NCBI GenBank assembly: GCA_050732935.1
Contig: JBOHRW010000077.1
Coordinates: 1-57,006 of the forward strand
DNA length: 57,006 nucleotides
Reading direction: 5' to 3'
Source of the DNA: DASRVA01 sp050732935
GTDB lineage: Bacteria; Gemmatimonadota; Gemmatimonadetes; JACCXV01; JAHWKZ01
Shown here in pieces: positions 42,711 through 51,576 of this stretch. Each line of letters opens with the position of its first letter. The stretch's first letter is position 1. The notes beneath the pieces are model-generated. The model did no database searches. It saw nothing but the letters and a program-made list of their open reading frames with translations, and was not told the DNA's origin. A program made the position numbers and the translations under genes.

Positions 42711-44728
42711 GCGTCTACTCGCTCGGCCCGCTCGCCCTCTGGGTGGGGCTCGCTCTCGCGCTCTACGGAGCGATCGTGGGACACGTGGGTGGCCGCAGGA
42801 GAGATTCCCGGCTGATCGACGCCGCCCTGGGATCCGTCTACGGGACCGCCGCCTGCGTCGGTCTGGCCTACCTGCTGCTGACGGCCGCTTTCCTCAACGA
42901 CCAGTTCCGCATTGCCTACGTCGCCGAGAACGCCAGCCGGGCGATGCCGCCCCTCTACAAGGCCGCCGCCGTGTGGGGCGGAATGGAAGGCTCGATGCTC
43001 CTGTGGGCGTTCATCCTGGCCGGCTACTCGACGGCCGCGGTGTGGGTCCATCGCCGGCGCCAGCCCGACCTCGCACCCCATGCGGCGGCGGTCCTGCAGA
43101 CGATCATGGCGTTCTTCCTCGGCGTGATGGTCTTCAGCTCGAAGCCCTTCGTGACCCTCGATTTCACGCCGCCCGACGGGATGGGGCTCAACCCCCTGCT
43201 CCAGAACCAGTGGATGGCGGCCCATCCACCCTCGCTCTACCTCGGATACGTCGGCTGGTCGGTGCCGTTCGCGTTCGCGATGGCGGCGCTGATCCGCGGC
43301 CGCCTCGGTGCTGACTGGATCACGGCGATGCGGAAGTGGGCCCTGGTTCCGTTCCTCTTCCTCACGATCGGCAACCTCATGGGCTCGCACTGGGCCTACA
43401 TCGAGCTCGGCTGGGGCGGGTTCTGGGGCTGGGACCCGGTCGAGAACTCGGCCATCATGCCATGGTTCGTGGGCGCCGCGTTCGTGCACTCGATCATGAT
43501 CCAGGAAAAGCGCGGGATGCTGAAGGTGTGGAACATCGCCCTCGTGACGGCCGCGTTTTCGCTGACCATCCTCGGCACGTTCGTGACCAGGAGCGGGATC
43601 ATCGAATCGGTGCACGCCTTCGCGTCCACCGACATCGGGTTCATCTTCCTCGCCTTCCTCGCGATCGTGGTGGGTGGGGCGGTAGCGCTGACCTGGTGGC
43701 GCTCGGACCTCTTGGAGAGCGAGAACCGCCTCGAGTCGTACGTCTCGCGGGAGAGCGCCTTTCTCTTCAACAACCTCCTGCTCGTGGGGATCGCGTTCGC
43801 CATCTGGTGGGGGACCTTCTTCCCGTTCATCTCCGAGGCGGTGACCGGCGAGCGGATCTCGGTGGGACCCCCGTTCTTCAACCAGGTGAACGGTCCGCTG
43901 TCGATCGCCCTGCTCCTGACTTTGGGCATCGGGCCGATGATCGCCTGGCGGCGGGCGTCGAAGCGGAACCTGGAGCGCAACTTCCGGATGCCGCTGGGGG
44001 TGCTGATCGGCGCCGGGATCGCGGCGGTCGCGCTCGGGATCCGGCAGTGGTATGCGGTCAGCGTGATCGCCTTCGGCGCGTTCGTGCTGGCGACGATCGG
44101 GCAGGAGCTCTGGCGCGGCGCCCGCGCCCGGATGCGATCCCGGGAGGTCGGTCCGGTAAGAGCGCTTCTCGGGCTGATCGGGAGGAACCGGCGGCGCTAC
44201 GGCGGCTACATCGTCCACATCGGCGTGGTCTTCGTCTTCGCCGGGATCGCCGGCGCCCTGTTCGTGGCCGAGCGCTCGGTCCGCATGCGGCCTGGCGACG
44301 AGGTCGAGATCGGTCCCTTCAGCGTGCTCTACCGGGGGTCCGATGTCGAGGGCGGTCCCAACTACACCGCCACCGTGGCCAATCTGACCGTCAGCGACGG
44401 TCGTACCGAGCCGAGGCGGATGCGCCCGGAGCGACGTTTCTACCCCCTGGCGCAGGAACAGGTGACCACCGAGGTGGCGATCTGGTCGCGGCCGTTCGAG
44501 GACTTCTACGCGATCTTGGAATCGTACCAGCCGGGCGCGGACGCCGTCGACGTGACCCTGATGGTGAACCCGATGGTGCTCTGGATCTGGATCGGGGGCG
44601 GGATCATGGTGGTCGGGATCCTGATCGCCCTTTCGACGCGGCGGACGGGATCGCGGCTCCGTCGCCAGGAACCGGAGCGGGCGGCGGAACCGGCGGACGA
44701 AATCGCCGTCGAGGAGACAGGCGCGTGA
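42707..44728 (+). CDS. ccmF: Haem lyase CcmF
   Basis: 673 residues from a TTG overlapping the ccmD stop (TTGA). About 14 to 15 membrane helices. WWD motif GGFWGWDPVENSAIMPWFV near residues 237-255, then RSGIIESVHAFASTDIGFI and FVTRSG, with an extracytoplasmic beta domain at about 520-620 before a last helix. It attaches haem from CcmE to apocytochrome held by CcmG/CcmH. Stop overlaps the ccmI GTG by four bases. Confidence 0.92.
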   Translation: MSVYSLGPLALWVGLALALYGAIVGHVGGRRRDSRLIDAALGSVYGTAACVGLAYLLLTAAFLNDQFRIAYVAENASRAMPPLYKAAAVWGGMEGSMLLWAFILAGYSTAAVWVHRRRQPDLAPHAAAVLQTIMAFFLGVMVFSSKPFVTLDFTPPDGMGLNPLLQNQWMAAHPPSLYLGYVGWSVPFAFAMAALIRGRLGADWITAMRKWALVPFLFLTIGNLMGSHWAYIELGWGGFWGWDPVENSAIMPWFVGAAFVHSIMIQEKRGMLKVWNIALVTAAFSLTILGTFVTRSGIIESVHAFASTDIGFIFLAFLAIVVGGAVALTWWRSDLLESENRLESYVSRESAFLFNNLLLVGIAFAIWWGTFFPFISEAVTGERISVGPPFFNQVNGPLSIALLLTLGIGPMIAWRRASKRNLERNFRMPLGVLIGAGIAAVALGIRQWYAVSVIAFGAFVLATIGQELWRGARARMRSREVGPVRALLGLIGRNRRRYGGYIVHIGVVFVFAGIAGALFVAERSVRMRPGDEVEIGPFSVLYRGSDVEGGPNYTATVANLTVSDGRTEPRRMRPERRFYPLAQEQVTTEVAIWSRPFEDFYAILESYQPGADAVDVTLMVNPMVLWIWIGGGIMVVGILIALSTRRTGSRLRRQEPERAAEPADEIAVEETGA

Positions 44729-45021
44729 CGCCGCTCCTCGTCCTGGCGGGCCTCTGGCTCCTTCTCGGCGCCGTGTGGCTGGCGACCTGGCCGCTCCTGG
44801 CAGCCCGGACGGGCGGGGATGCGGCCAGTGCCGAGCTGCGAGACCTCGAGGCCGAGAAGGACCGCCTCGTCAGGGAGATCCACGAGCTCGAGCTTGATCG
44901 CGCGACCGGAAAGCTCTCGGACGAGGACTACCGCGATCTGGACGCCCGCTTCAAGCGCCGGGCCGTCGACACGCTCAGGAAGATCGACGCGGTCGACTCG
45001 CGGACGGACGACTCCGTGTGA
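44725..45021 (+). CDS. ccmI: Short CcmI-like protein (N-terminal domain only)
   Basis: 98 residues. One membrane helix (LLVLAGLWLLLGAVWLATWP) followed by a charged coiled-coil region (LRDLEAEKDRLVREIHELEL DRATGKLSDEDY split across residues 38-70), which matches the CcmI-1 segment. The TPR-containing CcmI-2 domain that binds apocytochrome tails in proteobacteria is absent. Final gene of the ccm unit; the next gene is convergent. Function as chaperone inferred from position. Confidence 0.65.
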   Translation: MTPLLVLAGLWLLLGAVWLATWPLLAARTGGDAASAELRDLEAEKDRLVREIHELELDRATGKLSDEDYRDLDARFKRRAVDTLRKIDAVDSRTDDSV

Positions 45022-45079
45022 TGATCCTCCTCGTTCTGGCGGCCGCTATGGACGGGTGGCGTTCCTCATTGGCACCAGA

Positions 45080-46063
45080 TCAGAACGCGACGCCGAACCC
45101 CAGGCCGAAGGTCGGGTCGGAATCCTCGATGGTCGTCGCGTTCACCGAGACGCCGCCGTACAATCGCGAGCCGCCGAAGAAGAGGCCGGCGGTCGCGCCG
45201 AACTCGACCTCGGTCTCCGAATCCTCCTCGACCTCCCCCGCGAACTCCACGGACCTGCGTCCGTGAACGGCCAGCAGGGCCGGAGCGGCGACCGGCATGA
45301 CGAACACGCCGCTGTCCCCGGCCGGCACGGCCACGCCGAACGCGACGCCGGCCGATGCTGTCCAGAAATCGATGCCCAGGTCTTCGAGCTCCTCCACCTC
45401 TTCGAATCGCGAGTAGGTGAGCCCGAAGTTCGGGCAGACGCTCAGGGGGTCAGCGGTGACCTCGATGAGGATGTTGCCGCCCGCGCCGTAGGTATCGGGA
45501 AAGTCGTCGTCGTTGTCACCGAAAATGCCCGCGAACCTGACGGTCGTGGGGCCACGGCTGTCATAGCCGCCGCCCAGCCCGTAGACCCGGGCATCGTTTC
45601 CGAAACCGACACCGGCGTCCACAAACCCCTGTCCGCCGACCGTCCCGCGTCCGGTGCAAGCCTGCACGGGGAGGGTCGGTGGGCCCGGTTTCGTCGGGCG
45701 GACTCGTTCGCTCATCGAGACCGTCCACTCCAAGTCGACCCCGGTGATCTCCAGATAGTAGATCCCGGGCCGAGTGTCGACCCGGTCGGATCCCGAGCCT
45801 TCGCCCTGATGGGTGAACGACTCGATGGCCGTGCCGCTCTCGTGACGCACGGTGATCAGGAGGTACGAGCCGGGGGCGGCGTCGACCGTGTCCCAGTGGA
45901 TCCGCCAGGAGCCTGCCCGGATCGGGAAGGGCTCGGTATCCAGCCTCTCGCCTGCGCCGCTCCAGGTCCTTGGCACCGGCCCCACGCGAGTTTCCTGCGC
46001 CCACAGGGGAGTGCCGAGCAGCACGACCGAGAGGCCGAGAAGCACCGATTCACGGAATCGCAT
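45080..46063 (-). CDS. Secreted beta-barrel-like protein, unknown
   Basis: 327 residues from the ATG at 46063, chosen for AGGAGCG seven bases upstream and a clear signal peptide (LLGLSVVLLGTPLWAQ). Residues about 20-125 form a soluble beta domain (IYYLEITGVDLEWTVSMSER); the rest alternates short hydrophobic strands and turns (GQGFVDAGVGFG, GGGYDSRGPTTVRFAGIFGD) and ends in FGLGFGVAF, whose terminal Phe is typical of BAM-inserted outer-membrane proteins. No family recognised. Convergent with ccmI. Confidence 0.65.
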   Translation of the reverse strand: MRFRESVLLGLSVVLLGTPLWAQETRVGPVPRTWSGAGERLDTEPFPIRAGSWRIHWDTVDAAPGSYLLITVRHESGTAIESFTHQGEGSGSDRVDTRPGIYYLEITGVDLEWTVSMSERVRPTKPGPPTLPVQACTGRGTVGGQGFVDAGVGFGNDARVYGLGGGYDSRGPTTVRFAGIFGDNDDDFPDTYGAGGNILIEVTADPLSVCPNFGLTYSRFEEVEELEDLGIDFWTASAGVAFGVAVPAGDSGVFVMPVAAPALLAVHGRRSVEFAGEVEEDSETEVEFGATAGLFFGGSRLYGGVSVNATTIEDSDPTFGLGFGVAF

Positions 46064-46291
46064 GTACGTTCGCTCCTGTGTGGGTAGAAGAGGATGGGGC
46101 GAATAGCGCAAAATCCGGGCCGTTCCGCCGGGATCGTCGAATGGCCGCGGCCTGCCTTGCCGTTCGCCGTGCTGGAGGAGGATTCGACTGCGCTCGGGTG
46201 GCCGGATAAGGATGGTGCCCGCGATCCTCCGAGTTCTACCGTGGGATCCCGCGGAGTCGGCAGCGCCGGACACCTTCAGGGAGGTGCATCG

Positions 46292-46837
46292 ATGAGTCTT
46301 CGACTGGCAGCGGCCATCATCTTCATGCTCCTTGGATCGATCCCGGTCGCGTTCGCGCAGGAGGACGACGCGCCCTCCGAGGCGTGCGCGTCCCGGGAAC
46401 ACAGACAGTTCGACTTCTGGATCGGATTCTGGGAGGTGACGACCCCGGAAGGAGAGGTGGCTGGGACCAACGAGATCGACCGTGTCCTGGACGGCTGCGC
46501 GCTCCGCGAGCGGTGGCAGGGAAGGTCTGGGATGACCGGCACCAGCCTCAACGCATACGATCCCCATACGGGCACTTGGCACCAGACCTGGGTCGACGAC
46601 CGGGGGGGCCTCCTGCTCCTCGTGGGTGGACTCGAAGAGGGCTCGATGGTGCTCTCAGGGGAGATGCGGGACGAGAAGGGTCCGGAGACCCATCGGATCA
46701 CCTGGACGCCGCTTGACGAGGGCCAGGTCGGCCAGCTGTGGGAGGTCCGCCGCGGAGCGGAGGACTGGCAGGTGGTGTTCGATGGGCTCTACACGCGCCA
46801 GGAATCGGGAGAAGTCGGGGGCGCGGAAGGACGCTGA
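46292..46837 (+). CDS. Exported DUF1579-like protein
   Basis: 181 residues. Signal peptide ending IPVAFAQ, then HRQFDFWIGFWEVTTPEGEV, the entry motif of DUF1579-like lipocalin-style beta barrels, and ALRERWQGRSGMTGTSLNAY. ATG 46292 follows GGGAGG by about eight bases; longer frames are unsupported. Divergent from the beta-barrel gene. Ligand and function not known; the family has structures suggestive of small-molecule binding. Confidence 0.7.
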   Translation: MSLRLAAAIIFMLLGSIPVAFAQEDDAPSEACASREHRQFDFWIGFWEVTTPEGEVAGTNEIDRVLDGCALRERWQGRSGMTGTSLNAYDPHTGTWHQTWVDDRGGLLLLVGGLEEGSMVLSGEMRDEKGPETHRITWTPLDEGQVGQLWEVRRGAEDWQVVFDGLYTRQESGEVGGAEGR

Positions 46838-46870
46838 TCCTCCGGGCTCGCTGTCCCGGAAGCTCGTTCG

Positions 46871-47272
46871 CTACTTCGGATCGCTCGCGTGGACGACCCG
46901 GAAGTACTCCCGCTCGCTGCAGGCTTGGATCGCCTCCTCGAGCGTGAGTGCGGGATCGCCCGGCGCCCCGTGATCGGTGGGGACCGGCATGGGGTGGGGG
47001 CGGACGACGGCGTGACGGGTGTCGTGGGGCGCGTCGGGGGCCACGTCGAGCATCCAGTCGAACCGCTTGCCTTCCAAGCCGCGCGCCCGCTTCAGGAACT
47101 CGCGGAACTCGTCGTCGTAGACCTCGAAGACGACGCCGTCCTGAACCGGGTCGAAGTAGAAGCGCGCGACCGTCATGGGCGGGCTCTTGCGGCGGTCGAA
47201 GACCTGATAGCGAGGGGGCACGCCAGGGAGGGACGGCGGGGGCTGGACCTGGGTCGACATGCGAACGCTCAT
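46871..47272 (-). CDS. Hypothetical protein, unknown family
   Basis: 133 residues from an ATG at 47272 that AGGAGG precedes by three bases, which is short spacing; another ATG (47260) is possible. A Pro-rich N-terminus, VARFYFDPVQDGVVFEVYDD (a compact beta unit), and a tail ALTLEEAIQACSEREYFRVV. No signal peptide, membrane segment or family recognised. Divergent from the lipoprotein gene at 47339, with a 66-base gap between start codons. Confidence 0.5.
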   Translation of the reverse strand: MSVRMSTQVQPPPSLPGVPPRYQVFDRRKSPPMTVARFYFDPVQDGVVFEVYDDEFREFLKRARGLEGKRFDWMLDVAPDAPHDTRHAVVRPHPMPVPTDHGAPGDPALTLEEAIQACSEREYFRVVHASDPK

Positions 47273-47338
47273 GGGCCTCCTGGGTGACGTCGCCGGTTGT
47301 CGGGTGCGGCCCGTCGCACCAATATACGGGCCGTTCTC

Positions 47339-48130
47339 ATGCCCGCACGTCATTCGGCCCGCGCTCTAGTTCTCGCTCTCGCCCTGCTCGGGGCGTGTCG
47401 GGCCGATGTCTGGGTCGAGGGCCCGGACGAGCGGCGACGGACGGCCACGCGGGGTAGCGACCCGGACACCGCGACCGTCGTGGCCGACACGATCTATCGT
47501 TCGATTCACATCGACAGCGTGGCGGCGAGCTTCGCCTGGCTCGTCCGTCCCGAGCCGCGACTTCCTTCAGAGCGGTCTTTTCCGACGGGACCCGTCGAGG
47601 CCGCCCGCCAGTTCGTCCGGGCTCTCGCGCAGACCGGATCCGGCTCGCTGGGCATGATCGGGATCGGCGGGGTCGGCTACGAGCGCGCCTTCACCTATGT
47701 CCACCCCGAAATTCGTGGCCAGCGCACGGCCGCCGAATGGTCAGCCGGGCTGGCCGGCGTGGTCCGGCCGAGCATCGTGCGGATGGAGCCGGTGCCGGGT
47801 GACTCGACCCGCGTCTTCGCCGAGCTGCTCGTCCTCCGCGACGAGGGAGGGGAATCGCTACTCGGCCTCTACTACGGCCACTTCGCCGCCGCTCCGGGGG
47901 ACAACGGCTGGCAGCTCGCGGGCGCCCGATTCGCCAGCGAGGACTGGCAGGCCGCGCTCCGGCGCGGGGAGGCGTGGCGTTACGATCGGGCGGCCGCCGC
48001 AGCGCGGTTCGTCGCCGAGGACTCGCTCTACGCGCGCGACCTCGTCCAGCTCGAGAGCGGGGAGTGGGTTCCGCTCTCCCGCCCCGCACCCTCGGTCGAC
48101 CTGACGCTCGGGCTGCCGACCCTGCGCTAG
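47339..48130 (+). CDS. Lipoprotein of unknown function
   Basis: 263 residues. The lipobox LALLGAC ends the signal peptide near residue 20, so it is anchored in a membrane facing the periplasm. The mature part is mixed alpha/beta with SFPTGPVEAARQFVRALAQT and GGESLLGLYYGHFAAAPGDN; no domain recognised. ATG 47339 is chosen since the 14 residues upstream in frame are not signal-like. Its end is five bases from the convergent pheA end. Confidence 0.6.
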   Translation: MPARHSARALVLALALLGACRADVWVEGPDERRRTATRGSDPDTATVVADTIYRSIHIDSVAASFAWLVRPEPRLPSERSFPTGPVEAARQFVRALAQTGSGSLGMIGIGGVGYERAFTYVHPEIRGQRTAAEWSAGLAGVVRPSIVRMEPVPGDSTRVFAELLVLRDEGGESLLGLYYGHFAAAPGDNGWQLAGARFASEDWQAALRRGEAWRYDRAAAAARFVAEDSLYARDLVQLESGEWVPLSRPAPSVDLTLGLPTLR

Positions 48131-48135
48131 CGAGA

Positions 48136-49059
48136 CTACTCGGCGGGGGAGCCGCCGGCCGGCAGGAGCGGGGCGTCGGTGCCCATCCAGTCGAGCCGTC
48201 CCGAAGGGTAGGTCCCCAGGATCCGCAGGAAACCGGCCTGCCGCGCCAGCGCGCGCAGCGCCTTCCGGCCCGGCTCGACCCCCGGCAGTCCGTAGAAATC
48301 GATGTAGAACAGATACTCGAAGGGCCGACCGCGGACCGGCCGCGACTCGATCTTCGCCAGATCCACCCCTCCGTCCGCGAATCCCGACAGGGCGTGATGG
48401 AGGCTCCCGGGCTCGTTGGCGACGTGGAAGACGATCGAGGTCTTGACGGGACCGGTCTCGCCGGAGCGGAACCGCTCCTCGATCCCTTCCAGCTCGGCAT
48501 CGGGTGGCGCCAGCAGGAAGAAGCGCGTGTAGTTGGCCGGATCGTCCTCGACGTTCTCGGCCAGGATCTTGGCGCCGTAATGGGTGGCGGCCCCGCGACC
48601 GGCGATCGCTCCGGCATGTAACTCCCGACGCAGGACGAGCATGCGCACGCTGCCCGCCGTATCGTAGGTGGCGACGGTCTGAATCTGCGGGTGGGCGCGG
48701 AAGAAGAGCCGGCACTGCTCGAGCGCCACGGGATGGGAGTAGACGCGCTCGACGTCCTCCAGATAGGTGCCGACGGGGGCGATCAGGCAGTGCTCGACCC
48801 GCAGGTACACCTCGCCCAGGATCCGATAGCCGAACTGGAGGAGCAGGTCGTAGCTCTCGAAGATCGAACCGACGAGCGAGTTCTCCATCGGGGCGAGGCA
48901 GGCATGGGCCTGGTGGCGTCCCACGTTGGTGAACATGGTCGGGAAGTCGACCGCGGGGAGCACCCGGTGGGGCCAGTCGAGGAGCTTGCCGACCGCCTCT
49001 TCGCTGAAGGAGCCGTGCTCGCCCTGGATCGCCAGGCGGAGGGGTCGCGGAAGTGGCAT
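48136..49059 (-). CDS. pheA: Prephenate dehydratase with ACT domain
   Basis: 307 residues, monofunctional. The dehydratase domain (about 5-195) begins LAIQGEHGSFSEEAVGKLLD, with APMENSLVGSIFESYDLLLQ, ATYDTAGSVRMLVL and the catalytic TRFFLL motif near residue 184. The ACT domain (about 210-285) carries EPGSLHHALSGFADGGVDLA and ESRPVRGRPFEYLFYIDF, the Phe-binding motif ESRP. Converts prephenate to phenylpyruvate with Phe feedback. The next gene upstream is an aminotransferase that could finish Phe synthesis. Confidence 0.92.
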   Translation of the reverse strand: MPLPRPLRLAIQGEHGSFSEEAVGKLLDWPHRVLPAVDFPTMFTNVGRHQAHACLAPMENSLVGSIFESYDLLLQFGYRILGEVYLRVEHCLIAPVGTYLEDVERVYSHPVALEQCRLFFRAHPQIQTVATYDTAGSVRMLVLRRELHAGAIAGRGAATHYGAKILAENVEDDPANYTRFFLLAPPDAELEGIEERFRSGETGPVKTSIVFHVANEPGSLHHALSGFADGGVDLAKIESRPVRGRPFEYLFYIDFYGLPGVEPGRKALRALARQAGFLRILGTYPSGRLDWMGTDAPLLPAGGSPAE

Positions 49060-49093
49060 GAGCTGGTGAGTCTCGAACGCGCCCCGTGGGGCG

Positions 49094-50263
49094 TCAAGTC
49101 GAAGGCGCGTCCCCGCCGAGCGCCCTGGCGACCCGAGCGCCCAGCTCCGCCAGCCGCTCGACGGGCTCGTTGCTGAAGACGATCCGCACGTAGCGATCGG
49201 CCGTCGGACCTCCCCAGTCGCGCATCGGGGTCGCCGCCACCCGCCCCTTCTCGAGGAGGAGCCGGGACGCCGCGAACGAGTCGTGGCCGAGCCGGGCCAC
49301 GTCGAGGAGCTGGGACCAGCCGCCGGCGGCCGGGATCGTCCCGTGTCCAGCCAGCGCGGCGGAGACCGCGTCCCGGCGGCGCTCCCACTCGGCCCGGCAA
49401 CGCTCGAAGTCGTCGGCGTCGGCCGCCAGGGCGGCCCGCGCCCCCTTCTGGGCGATGCCGGTCGCGGTGACGGCGTTGTAGATGTGGACCCGAGCGATCT
49501 CCTCCGCCACCGCCGGCGGCGAGATGGTCCACCCCACCCGCCAGCCGATCATGCGGAACTCCTTGGAGACGGATCCTACGGTGACCGTCCGTCCGGCCAT
49601 GCCGGAGAGGGACGCCGGATGGATCACCGTCCGGCCGTCGAAGAGGATCCGTTCCATGGCCGCGTTGTACAGAAGCCAGAGATTCCGCTCCCGGCAGAGC
49701 TCGGCCACGGTATCCCACTCCTCGGGGGTCATCACCGCTCCCGACGGCATGGACGGGTTCATGAGAAAGAGCATCCGGGTCCGTCCCGTCACGGCGCTCC
49801 GAAGGGCGTCCAGGTCGAGCCGCCACGCTCCTTCCTGGGGTCGGAAGGGAACCAGGCGGGGGACCGCGCCGGCCAGGCGCACCCGGTAGATCATCCCGGC
49901 GTAGGTCGGATCGGTCAGGAGGACTTCGTCCCGTGGATCGGTGAGGGCGAGGAGCGCGTCGAACAGGCCTTCGGTGCCGCCGCACGTCACCACCACGTCC
50001 GCCGGCTCGCACGGCTGCCCGGTGGCCCGGCGATGGCGCTCGGCGATCGCCTCCCGAAGCTCGCGCTGGCCGGTGAAGGGGAGGTAGCTGTTGTCCTCGT
50101 CGCGGCCGATCGCCCGCCGGGTGACCTCGATCGCCTCGCTGGGCGGTGGCAGGTCGGTGTCGAGATTCTCGAGCCGCAGGACCTCGGGATCGTCTCCCGC
50201 GGCTTCGGCCACCCGGTCGATCGAGAAGCCGGGGATGCCCTTCAGTCGCTTTGTGAGATCCAT
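49094..50263 (-). CDS. Class I/II aminotransferase with altered PLP-site residues
   Basis: 389 residues, fold-type I. TCGGTEGLFDALLALTDPRD, NPSMPSGAVMTPEEWD (N169), Schiff-base K234 in SVSKEFRMIGWRVGW and C-terminal VRIVFSN. The segment that normally reads DExYE (Asp pairs with PLP N1, Tyr with O3') here is LLYNAAMERILFDG: N200 for Asp and M203 for Tyr. It may be an unusual aminotransferase or another PLP enzyme. Upstream of pheA on the same strand, 34 bases apart, suggesting phenylpyruvate or arogenate transamination. Confidence 0.8.
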   Translation of the reverse strand: MDLTKRLKGIPGFSIDRVAEAAGDDPEVLRLENLDTDLPPPSEAIEVTRRAIGRDEDNSYLPFTGQRELREAIAERHRRATGQPCEPADVVVTCGGTEGLFDALLALTDPRDEVLLTDPTYAGMIYRVRLAGAVPRLVPFRPQEGAWRLDLDALRSAVTGRTRMLFLMNPSMPSGAVMTPEEWDTVAELCRERNLWLLYNAAMERILFDGRTVIHPASLSGMAGRTVTVGSVSKEFRMIGWRVGWTISPPAVAEEIARVHIYNAVTATGIAQKGARAALAADADDFERCRAEWERRRDAVSAALAGHGTIPAAGGWSQLLDVARLGHDSFAASRLLLEKGRVAATPMRDWGGPTADRYVRIVFSNEPVERLAELGARVARALGGDAPST

Positions 50264-50317
50264 GAGAGTCGCTAATCTAACGACCTCACCCGGAACCCCT
50301 GAACGCAGGTACTTCGC

Positions 50318-50335
50318 GCGTCATGATTTTGACAC
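50318..50335 (+). promoter_or_regulatory. Candidate PHO box and promoter of porin/pst unit
   Basis: GCGTCAT (50318-50324) and TTGACAC (50329-50335) are two imperfect copies of the PhoB repeat CTGTCAT with 11-base spacing and an AT-rich spacer GATT. TTGACA (50329) also serves as a -35-like element with GACAAT 17 bases later. It precedes the porin and pst genes by about 100 bases, and phoB is in the same locus. The match is partial. Confidence 0.45.
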
Positions 50336-50431
50336 ACTTTGGCCAAACTAAGACAATCATCGATGTGCAGAATCATGGCGGACGGTTTCGAGTCCGTCGT
50401 TGAATTCACATAGACCCGGAGAGGAAAACGG

Positions 50432-51544
50432 ATGCCCAGAGCCACTGGAATCGCCTCGGCCGCCTTCCTCGCTTCGTGCCTGCTCGCCCTCGCGGCCCCT
50501 GCCCGGGCGCAGAAGGTCAGCGCGCCGGGGGTGGACAGCGTGAGGGTCCGGGCCAACGTACAGGCCCAGTTCAACACCACCTCGGCGGACGACGAGCCCG
50601 ATTCCGAATGGCTGGTCAGGCGCGCTCGGCTGGGCATCGTCGCCTACGCGGCGGGCTGGCTCCGTGCTGAATTGGAGGGGGATTTCGGTCGTGGGGGCGC
50701 GCGCCTGACCGACGGCTACGTCGCGCTGCAGTTCGATCCGCGGCTGACCCTCCGGGCGGGGCAGTTCAAGGTCCCCTTCGATGAGCTCGAGCTGATCTCG
50801 AGTCGGGAGCTCCCGGTGATCGAGCGCGATCCACTCCCGCGCGGAGCCACCGGCTTCAGCCCGAACGGATTGCTGGACGGGCTGGAATACAACGCGCGCG
50901 ACATCGGGATCGACTGGAACGGAAGGTTCGATCGCGTGCGGGCGACGGTGGGACTCTTCAACGGCCAGGGCGACAACGAGGAGGAGATGGACGATGGCAA
51001 GCAGCTGGCGGCCCGGCTCGAAGGCGAGGTCGCTGAGGGCTGGCGGGTGTCGGGAGCTTGGACAGGACTCCGGCTCAGTGAGCCGCCGACGGAATCCGAG
51101 GCCGCCTGGTACCAGGCCATCGAGCTGGCGATCCGCGGAGGGGAATACGCCGAGCCGGACCTCCAGGTCCTCGGCCAGCTCTTCTTCGGTGACGACTACG
51201 ATCCTGAGCTCCTCGGCGACGACGACGCGAGCTTCGTGGCCCTGCAGGGGATCGTCGGCTGGCACGTCGCGACGTACGAGACCCCGTTCCTGATCGGCTG
51301 GGAGCCGGTCGTGCGGATCGGATGGACGCGGATCGAGGAGGGACGGGCGGTGATCGGGGAGCAGGTCCTGCTGCTGGATGAAGAAGCACCGTCGACGACC
51401 GTCCTCACCGCCGGGATCAACCTCTACTGGGAAGAACGCATACGGACGCAGATCCAGGCCGACTGGTTGGCGTTCGACGGAGACGAAGCGCTGCCGGACT
51501 CGGACGATGTGGCGCTCCGGGTCCAGCTCGGGTTCGGATTCTAG
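50432..51544 (+). CDS. Phosphate-selective porin (OprP/OprO type)
   Basis: 370 residues. Signal peptide ending APARAQ, then a 16-strand-type barrel: FNTTSADDEPDSEWLVRRAR, YVALQFDPRLTLRAGQFKVP followed by FDELELISSRELPVIERDP, a conserved OprP/O motif, NGRFDRVRATVGLFNGQGDN, and the end LRVQLGFGF with terminal Phe. Brings phosphate or polyphosphate across the outer membrane. Directly upstream of pstS and behind a candidate PHO box, consistent with phosphate starvation control. Confidence 0.85.
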   Translation: MPRATGIASAAFLASCLLALAAPARAQKVSAPGVDSVRVRANVQAQFNTTSADDEPDSEWLVRRARLGIVAYAAGWLRAELEGDFGRGGARLTDGYVALQFDPRLTLRAGQFKVPFDELELISSRELPVIERDPLPRGATGFSPNGLLDGLEYNARDIGIDWNGRFDRVRATVGLFNGQGDNEEEMDDGKQLAARLEGEVAEGWRVSGAWTGLRLSEPPTESEAAWYQAIELAIRGGEYAEPDLQVLGQLFFGDDYDPELLGDDDASFVALQGIVGWHVATYETPFLIGWEPVVRIGWTRIEEGRAVIGEQVLLLDEEAPSTTVLTAGINLYWEERIRTQIQADWLAFDGDEALPDSDDVALRVQLGFGF

Positions 51545-51576
51545 CCGGTTGTTCACCCATGACGAAAGGATCGGGC

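Noticed and set aside
42608..44218. 536-codon minus-strand frame
   Set aside because: Antisense of ccmF, a certain gene; Glu/Pro/Arg composition without motifs.
45080..46582. 500-residue version of the beta-barrel protein
   Set aside because: The extra N-terminal 173 residues lack a signal peptide in place and would bury the clear one at 46063; shorter start has a ribosome site.
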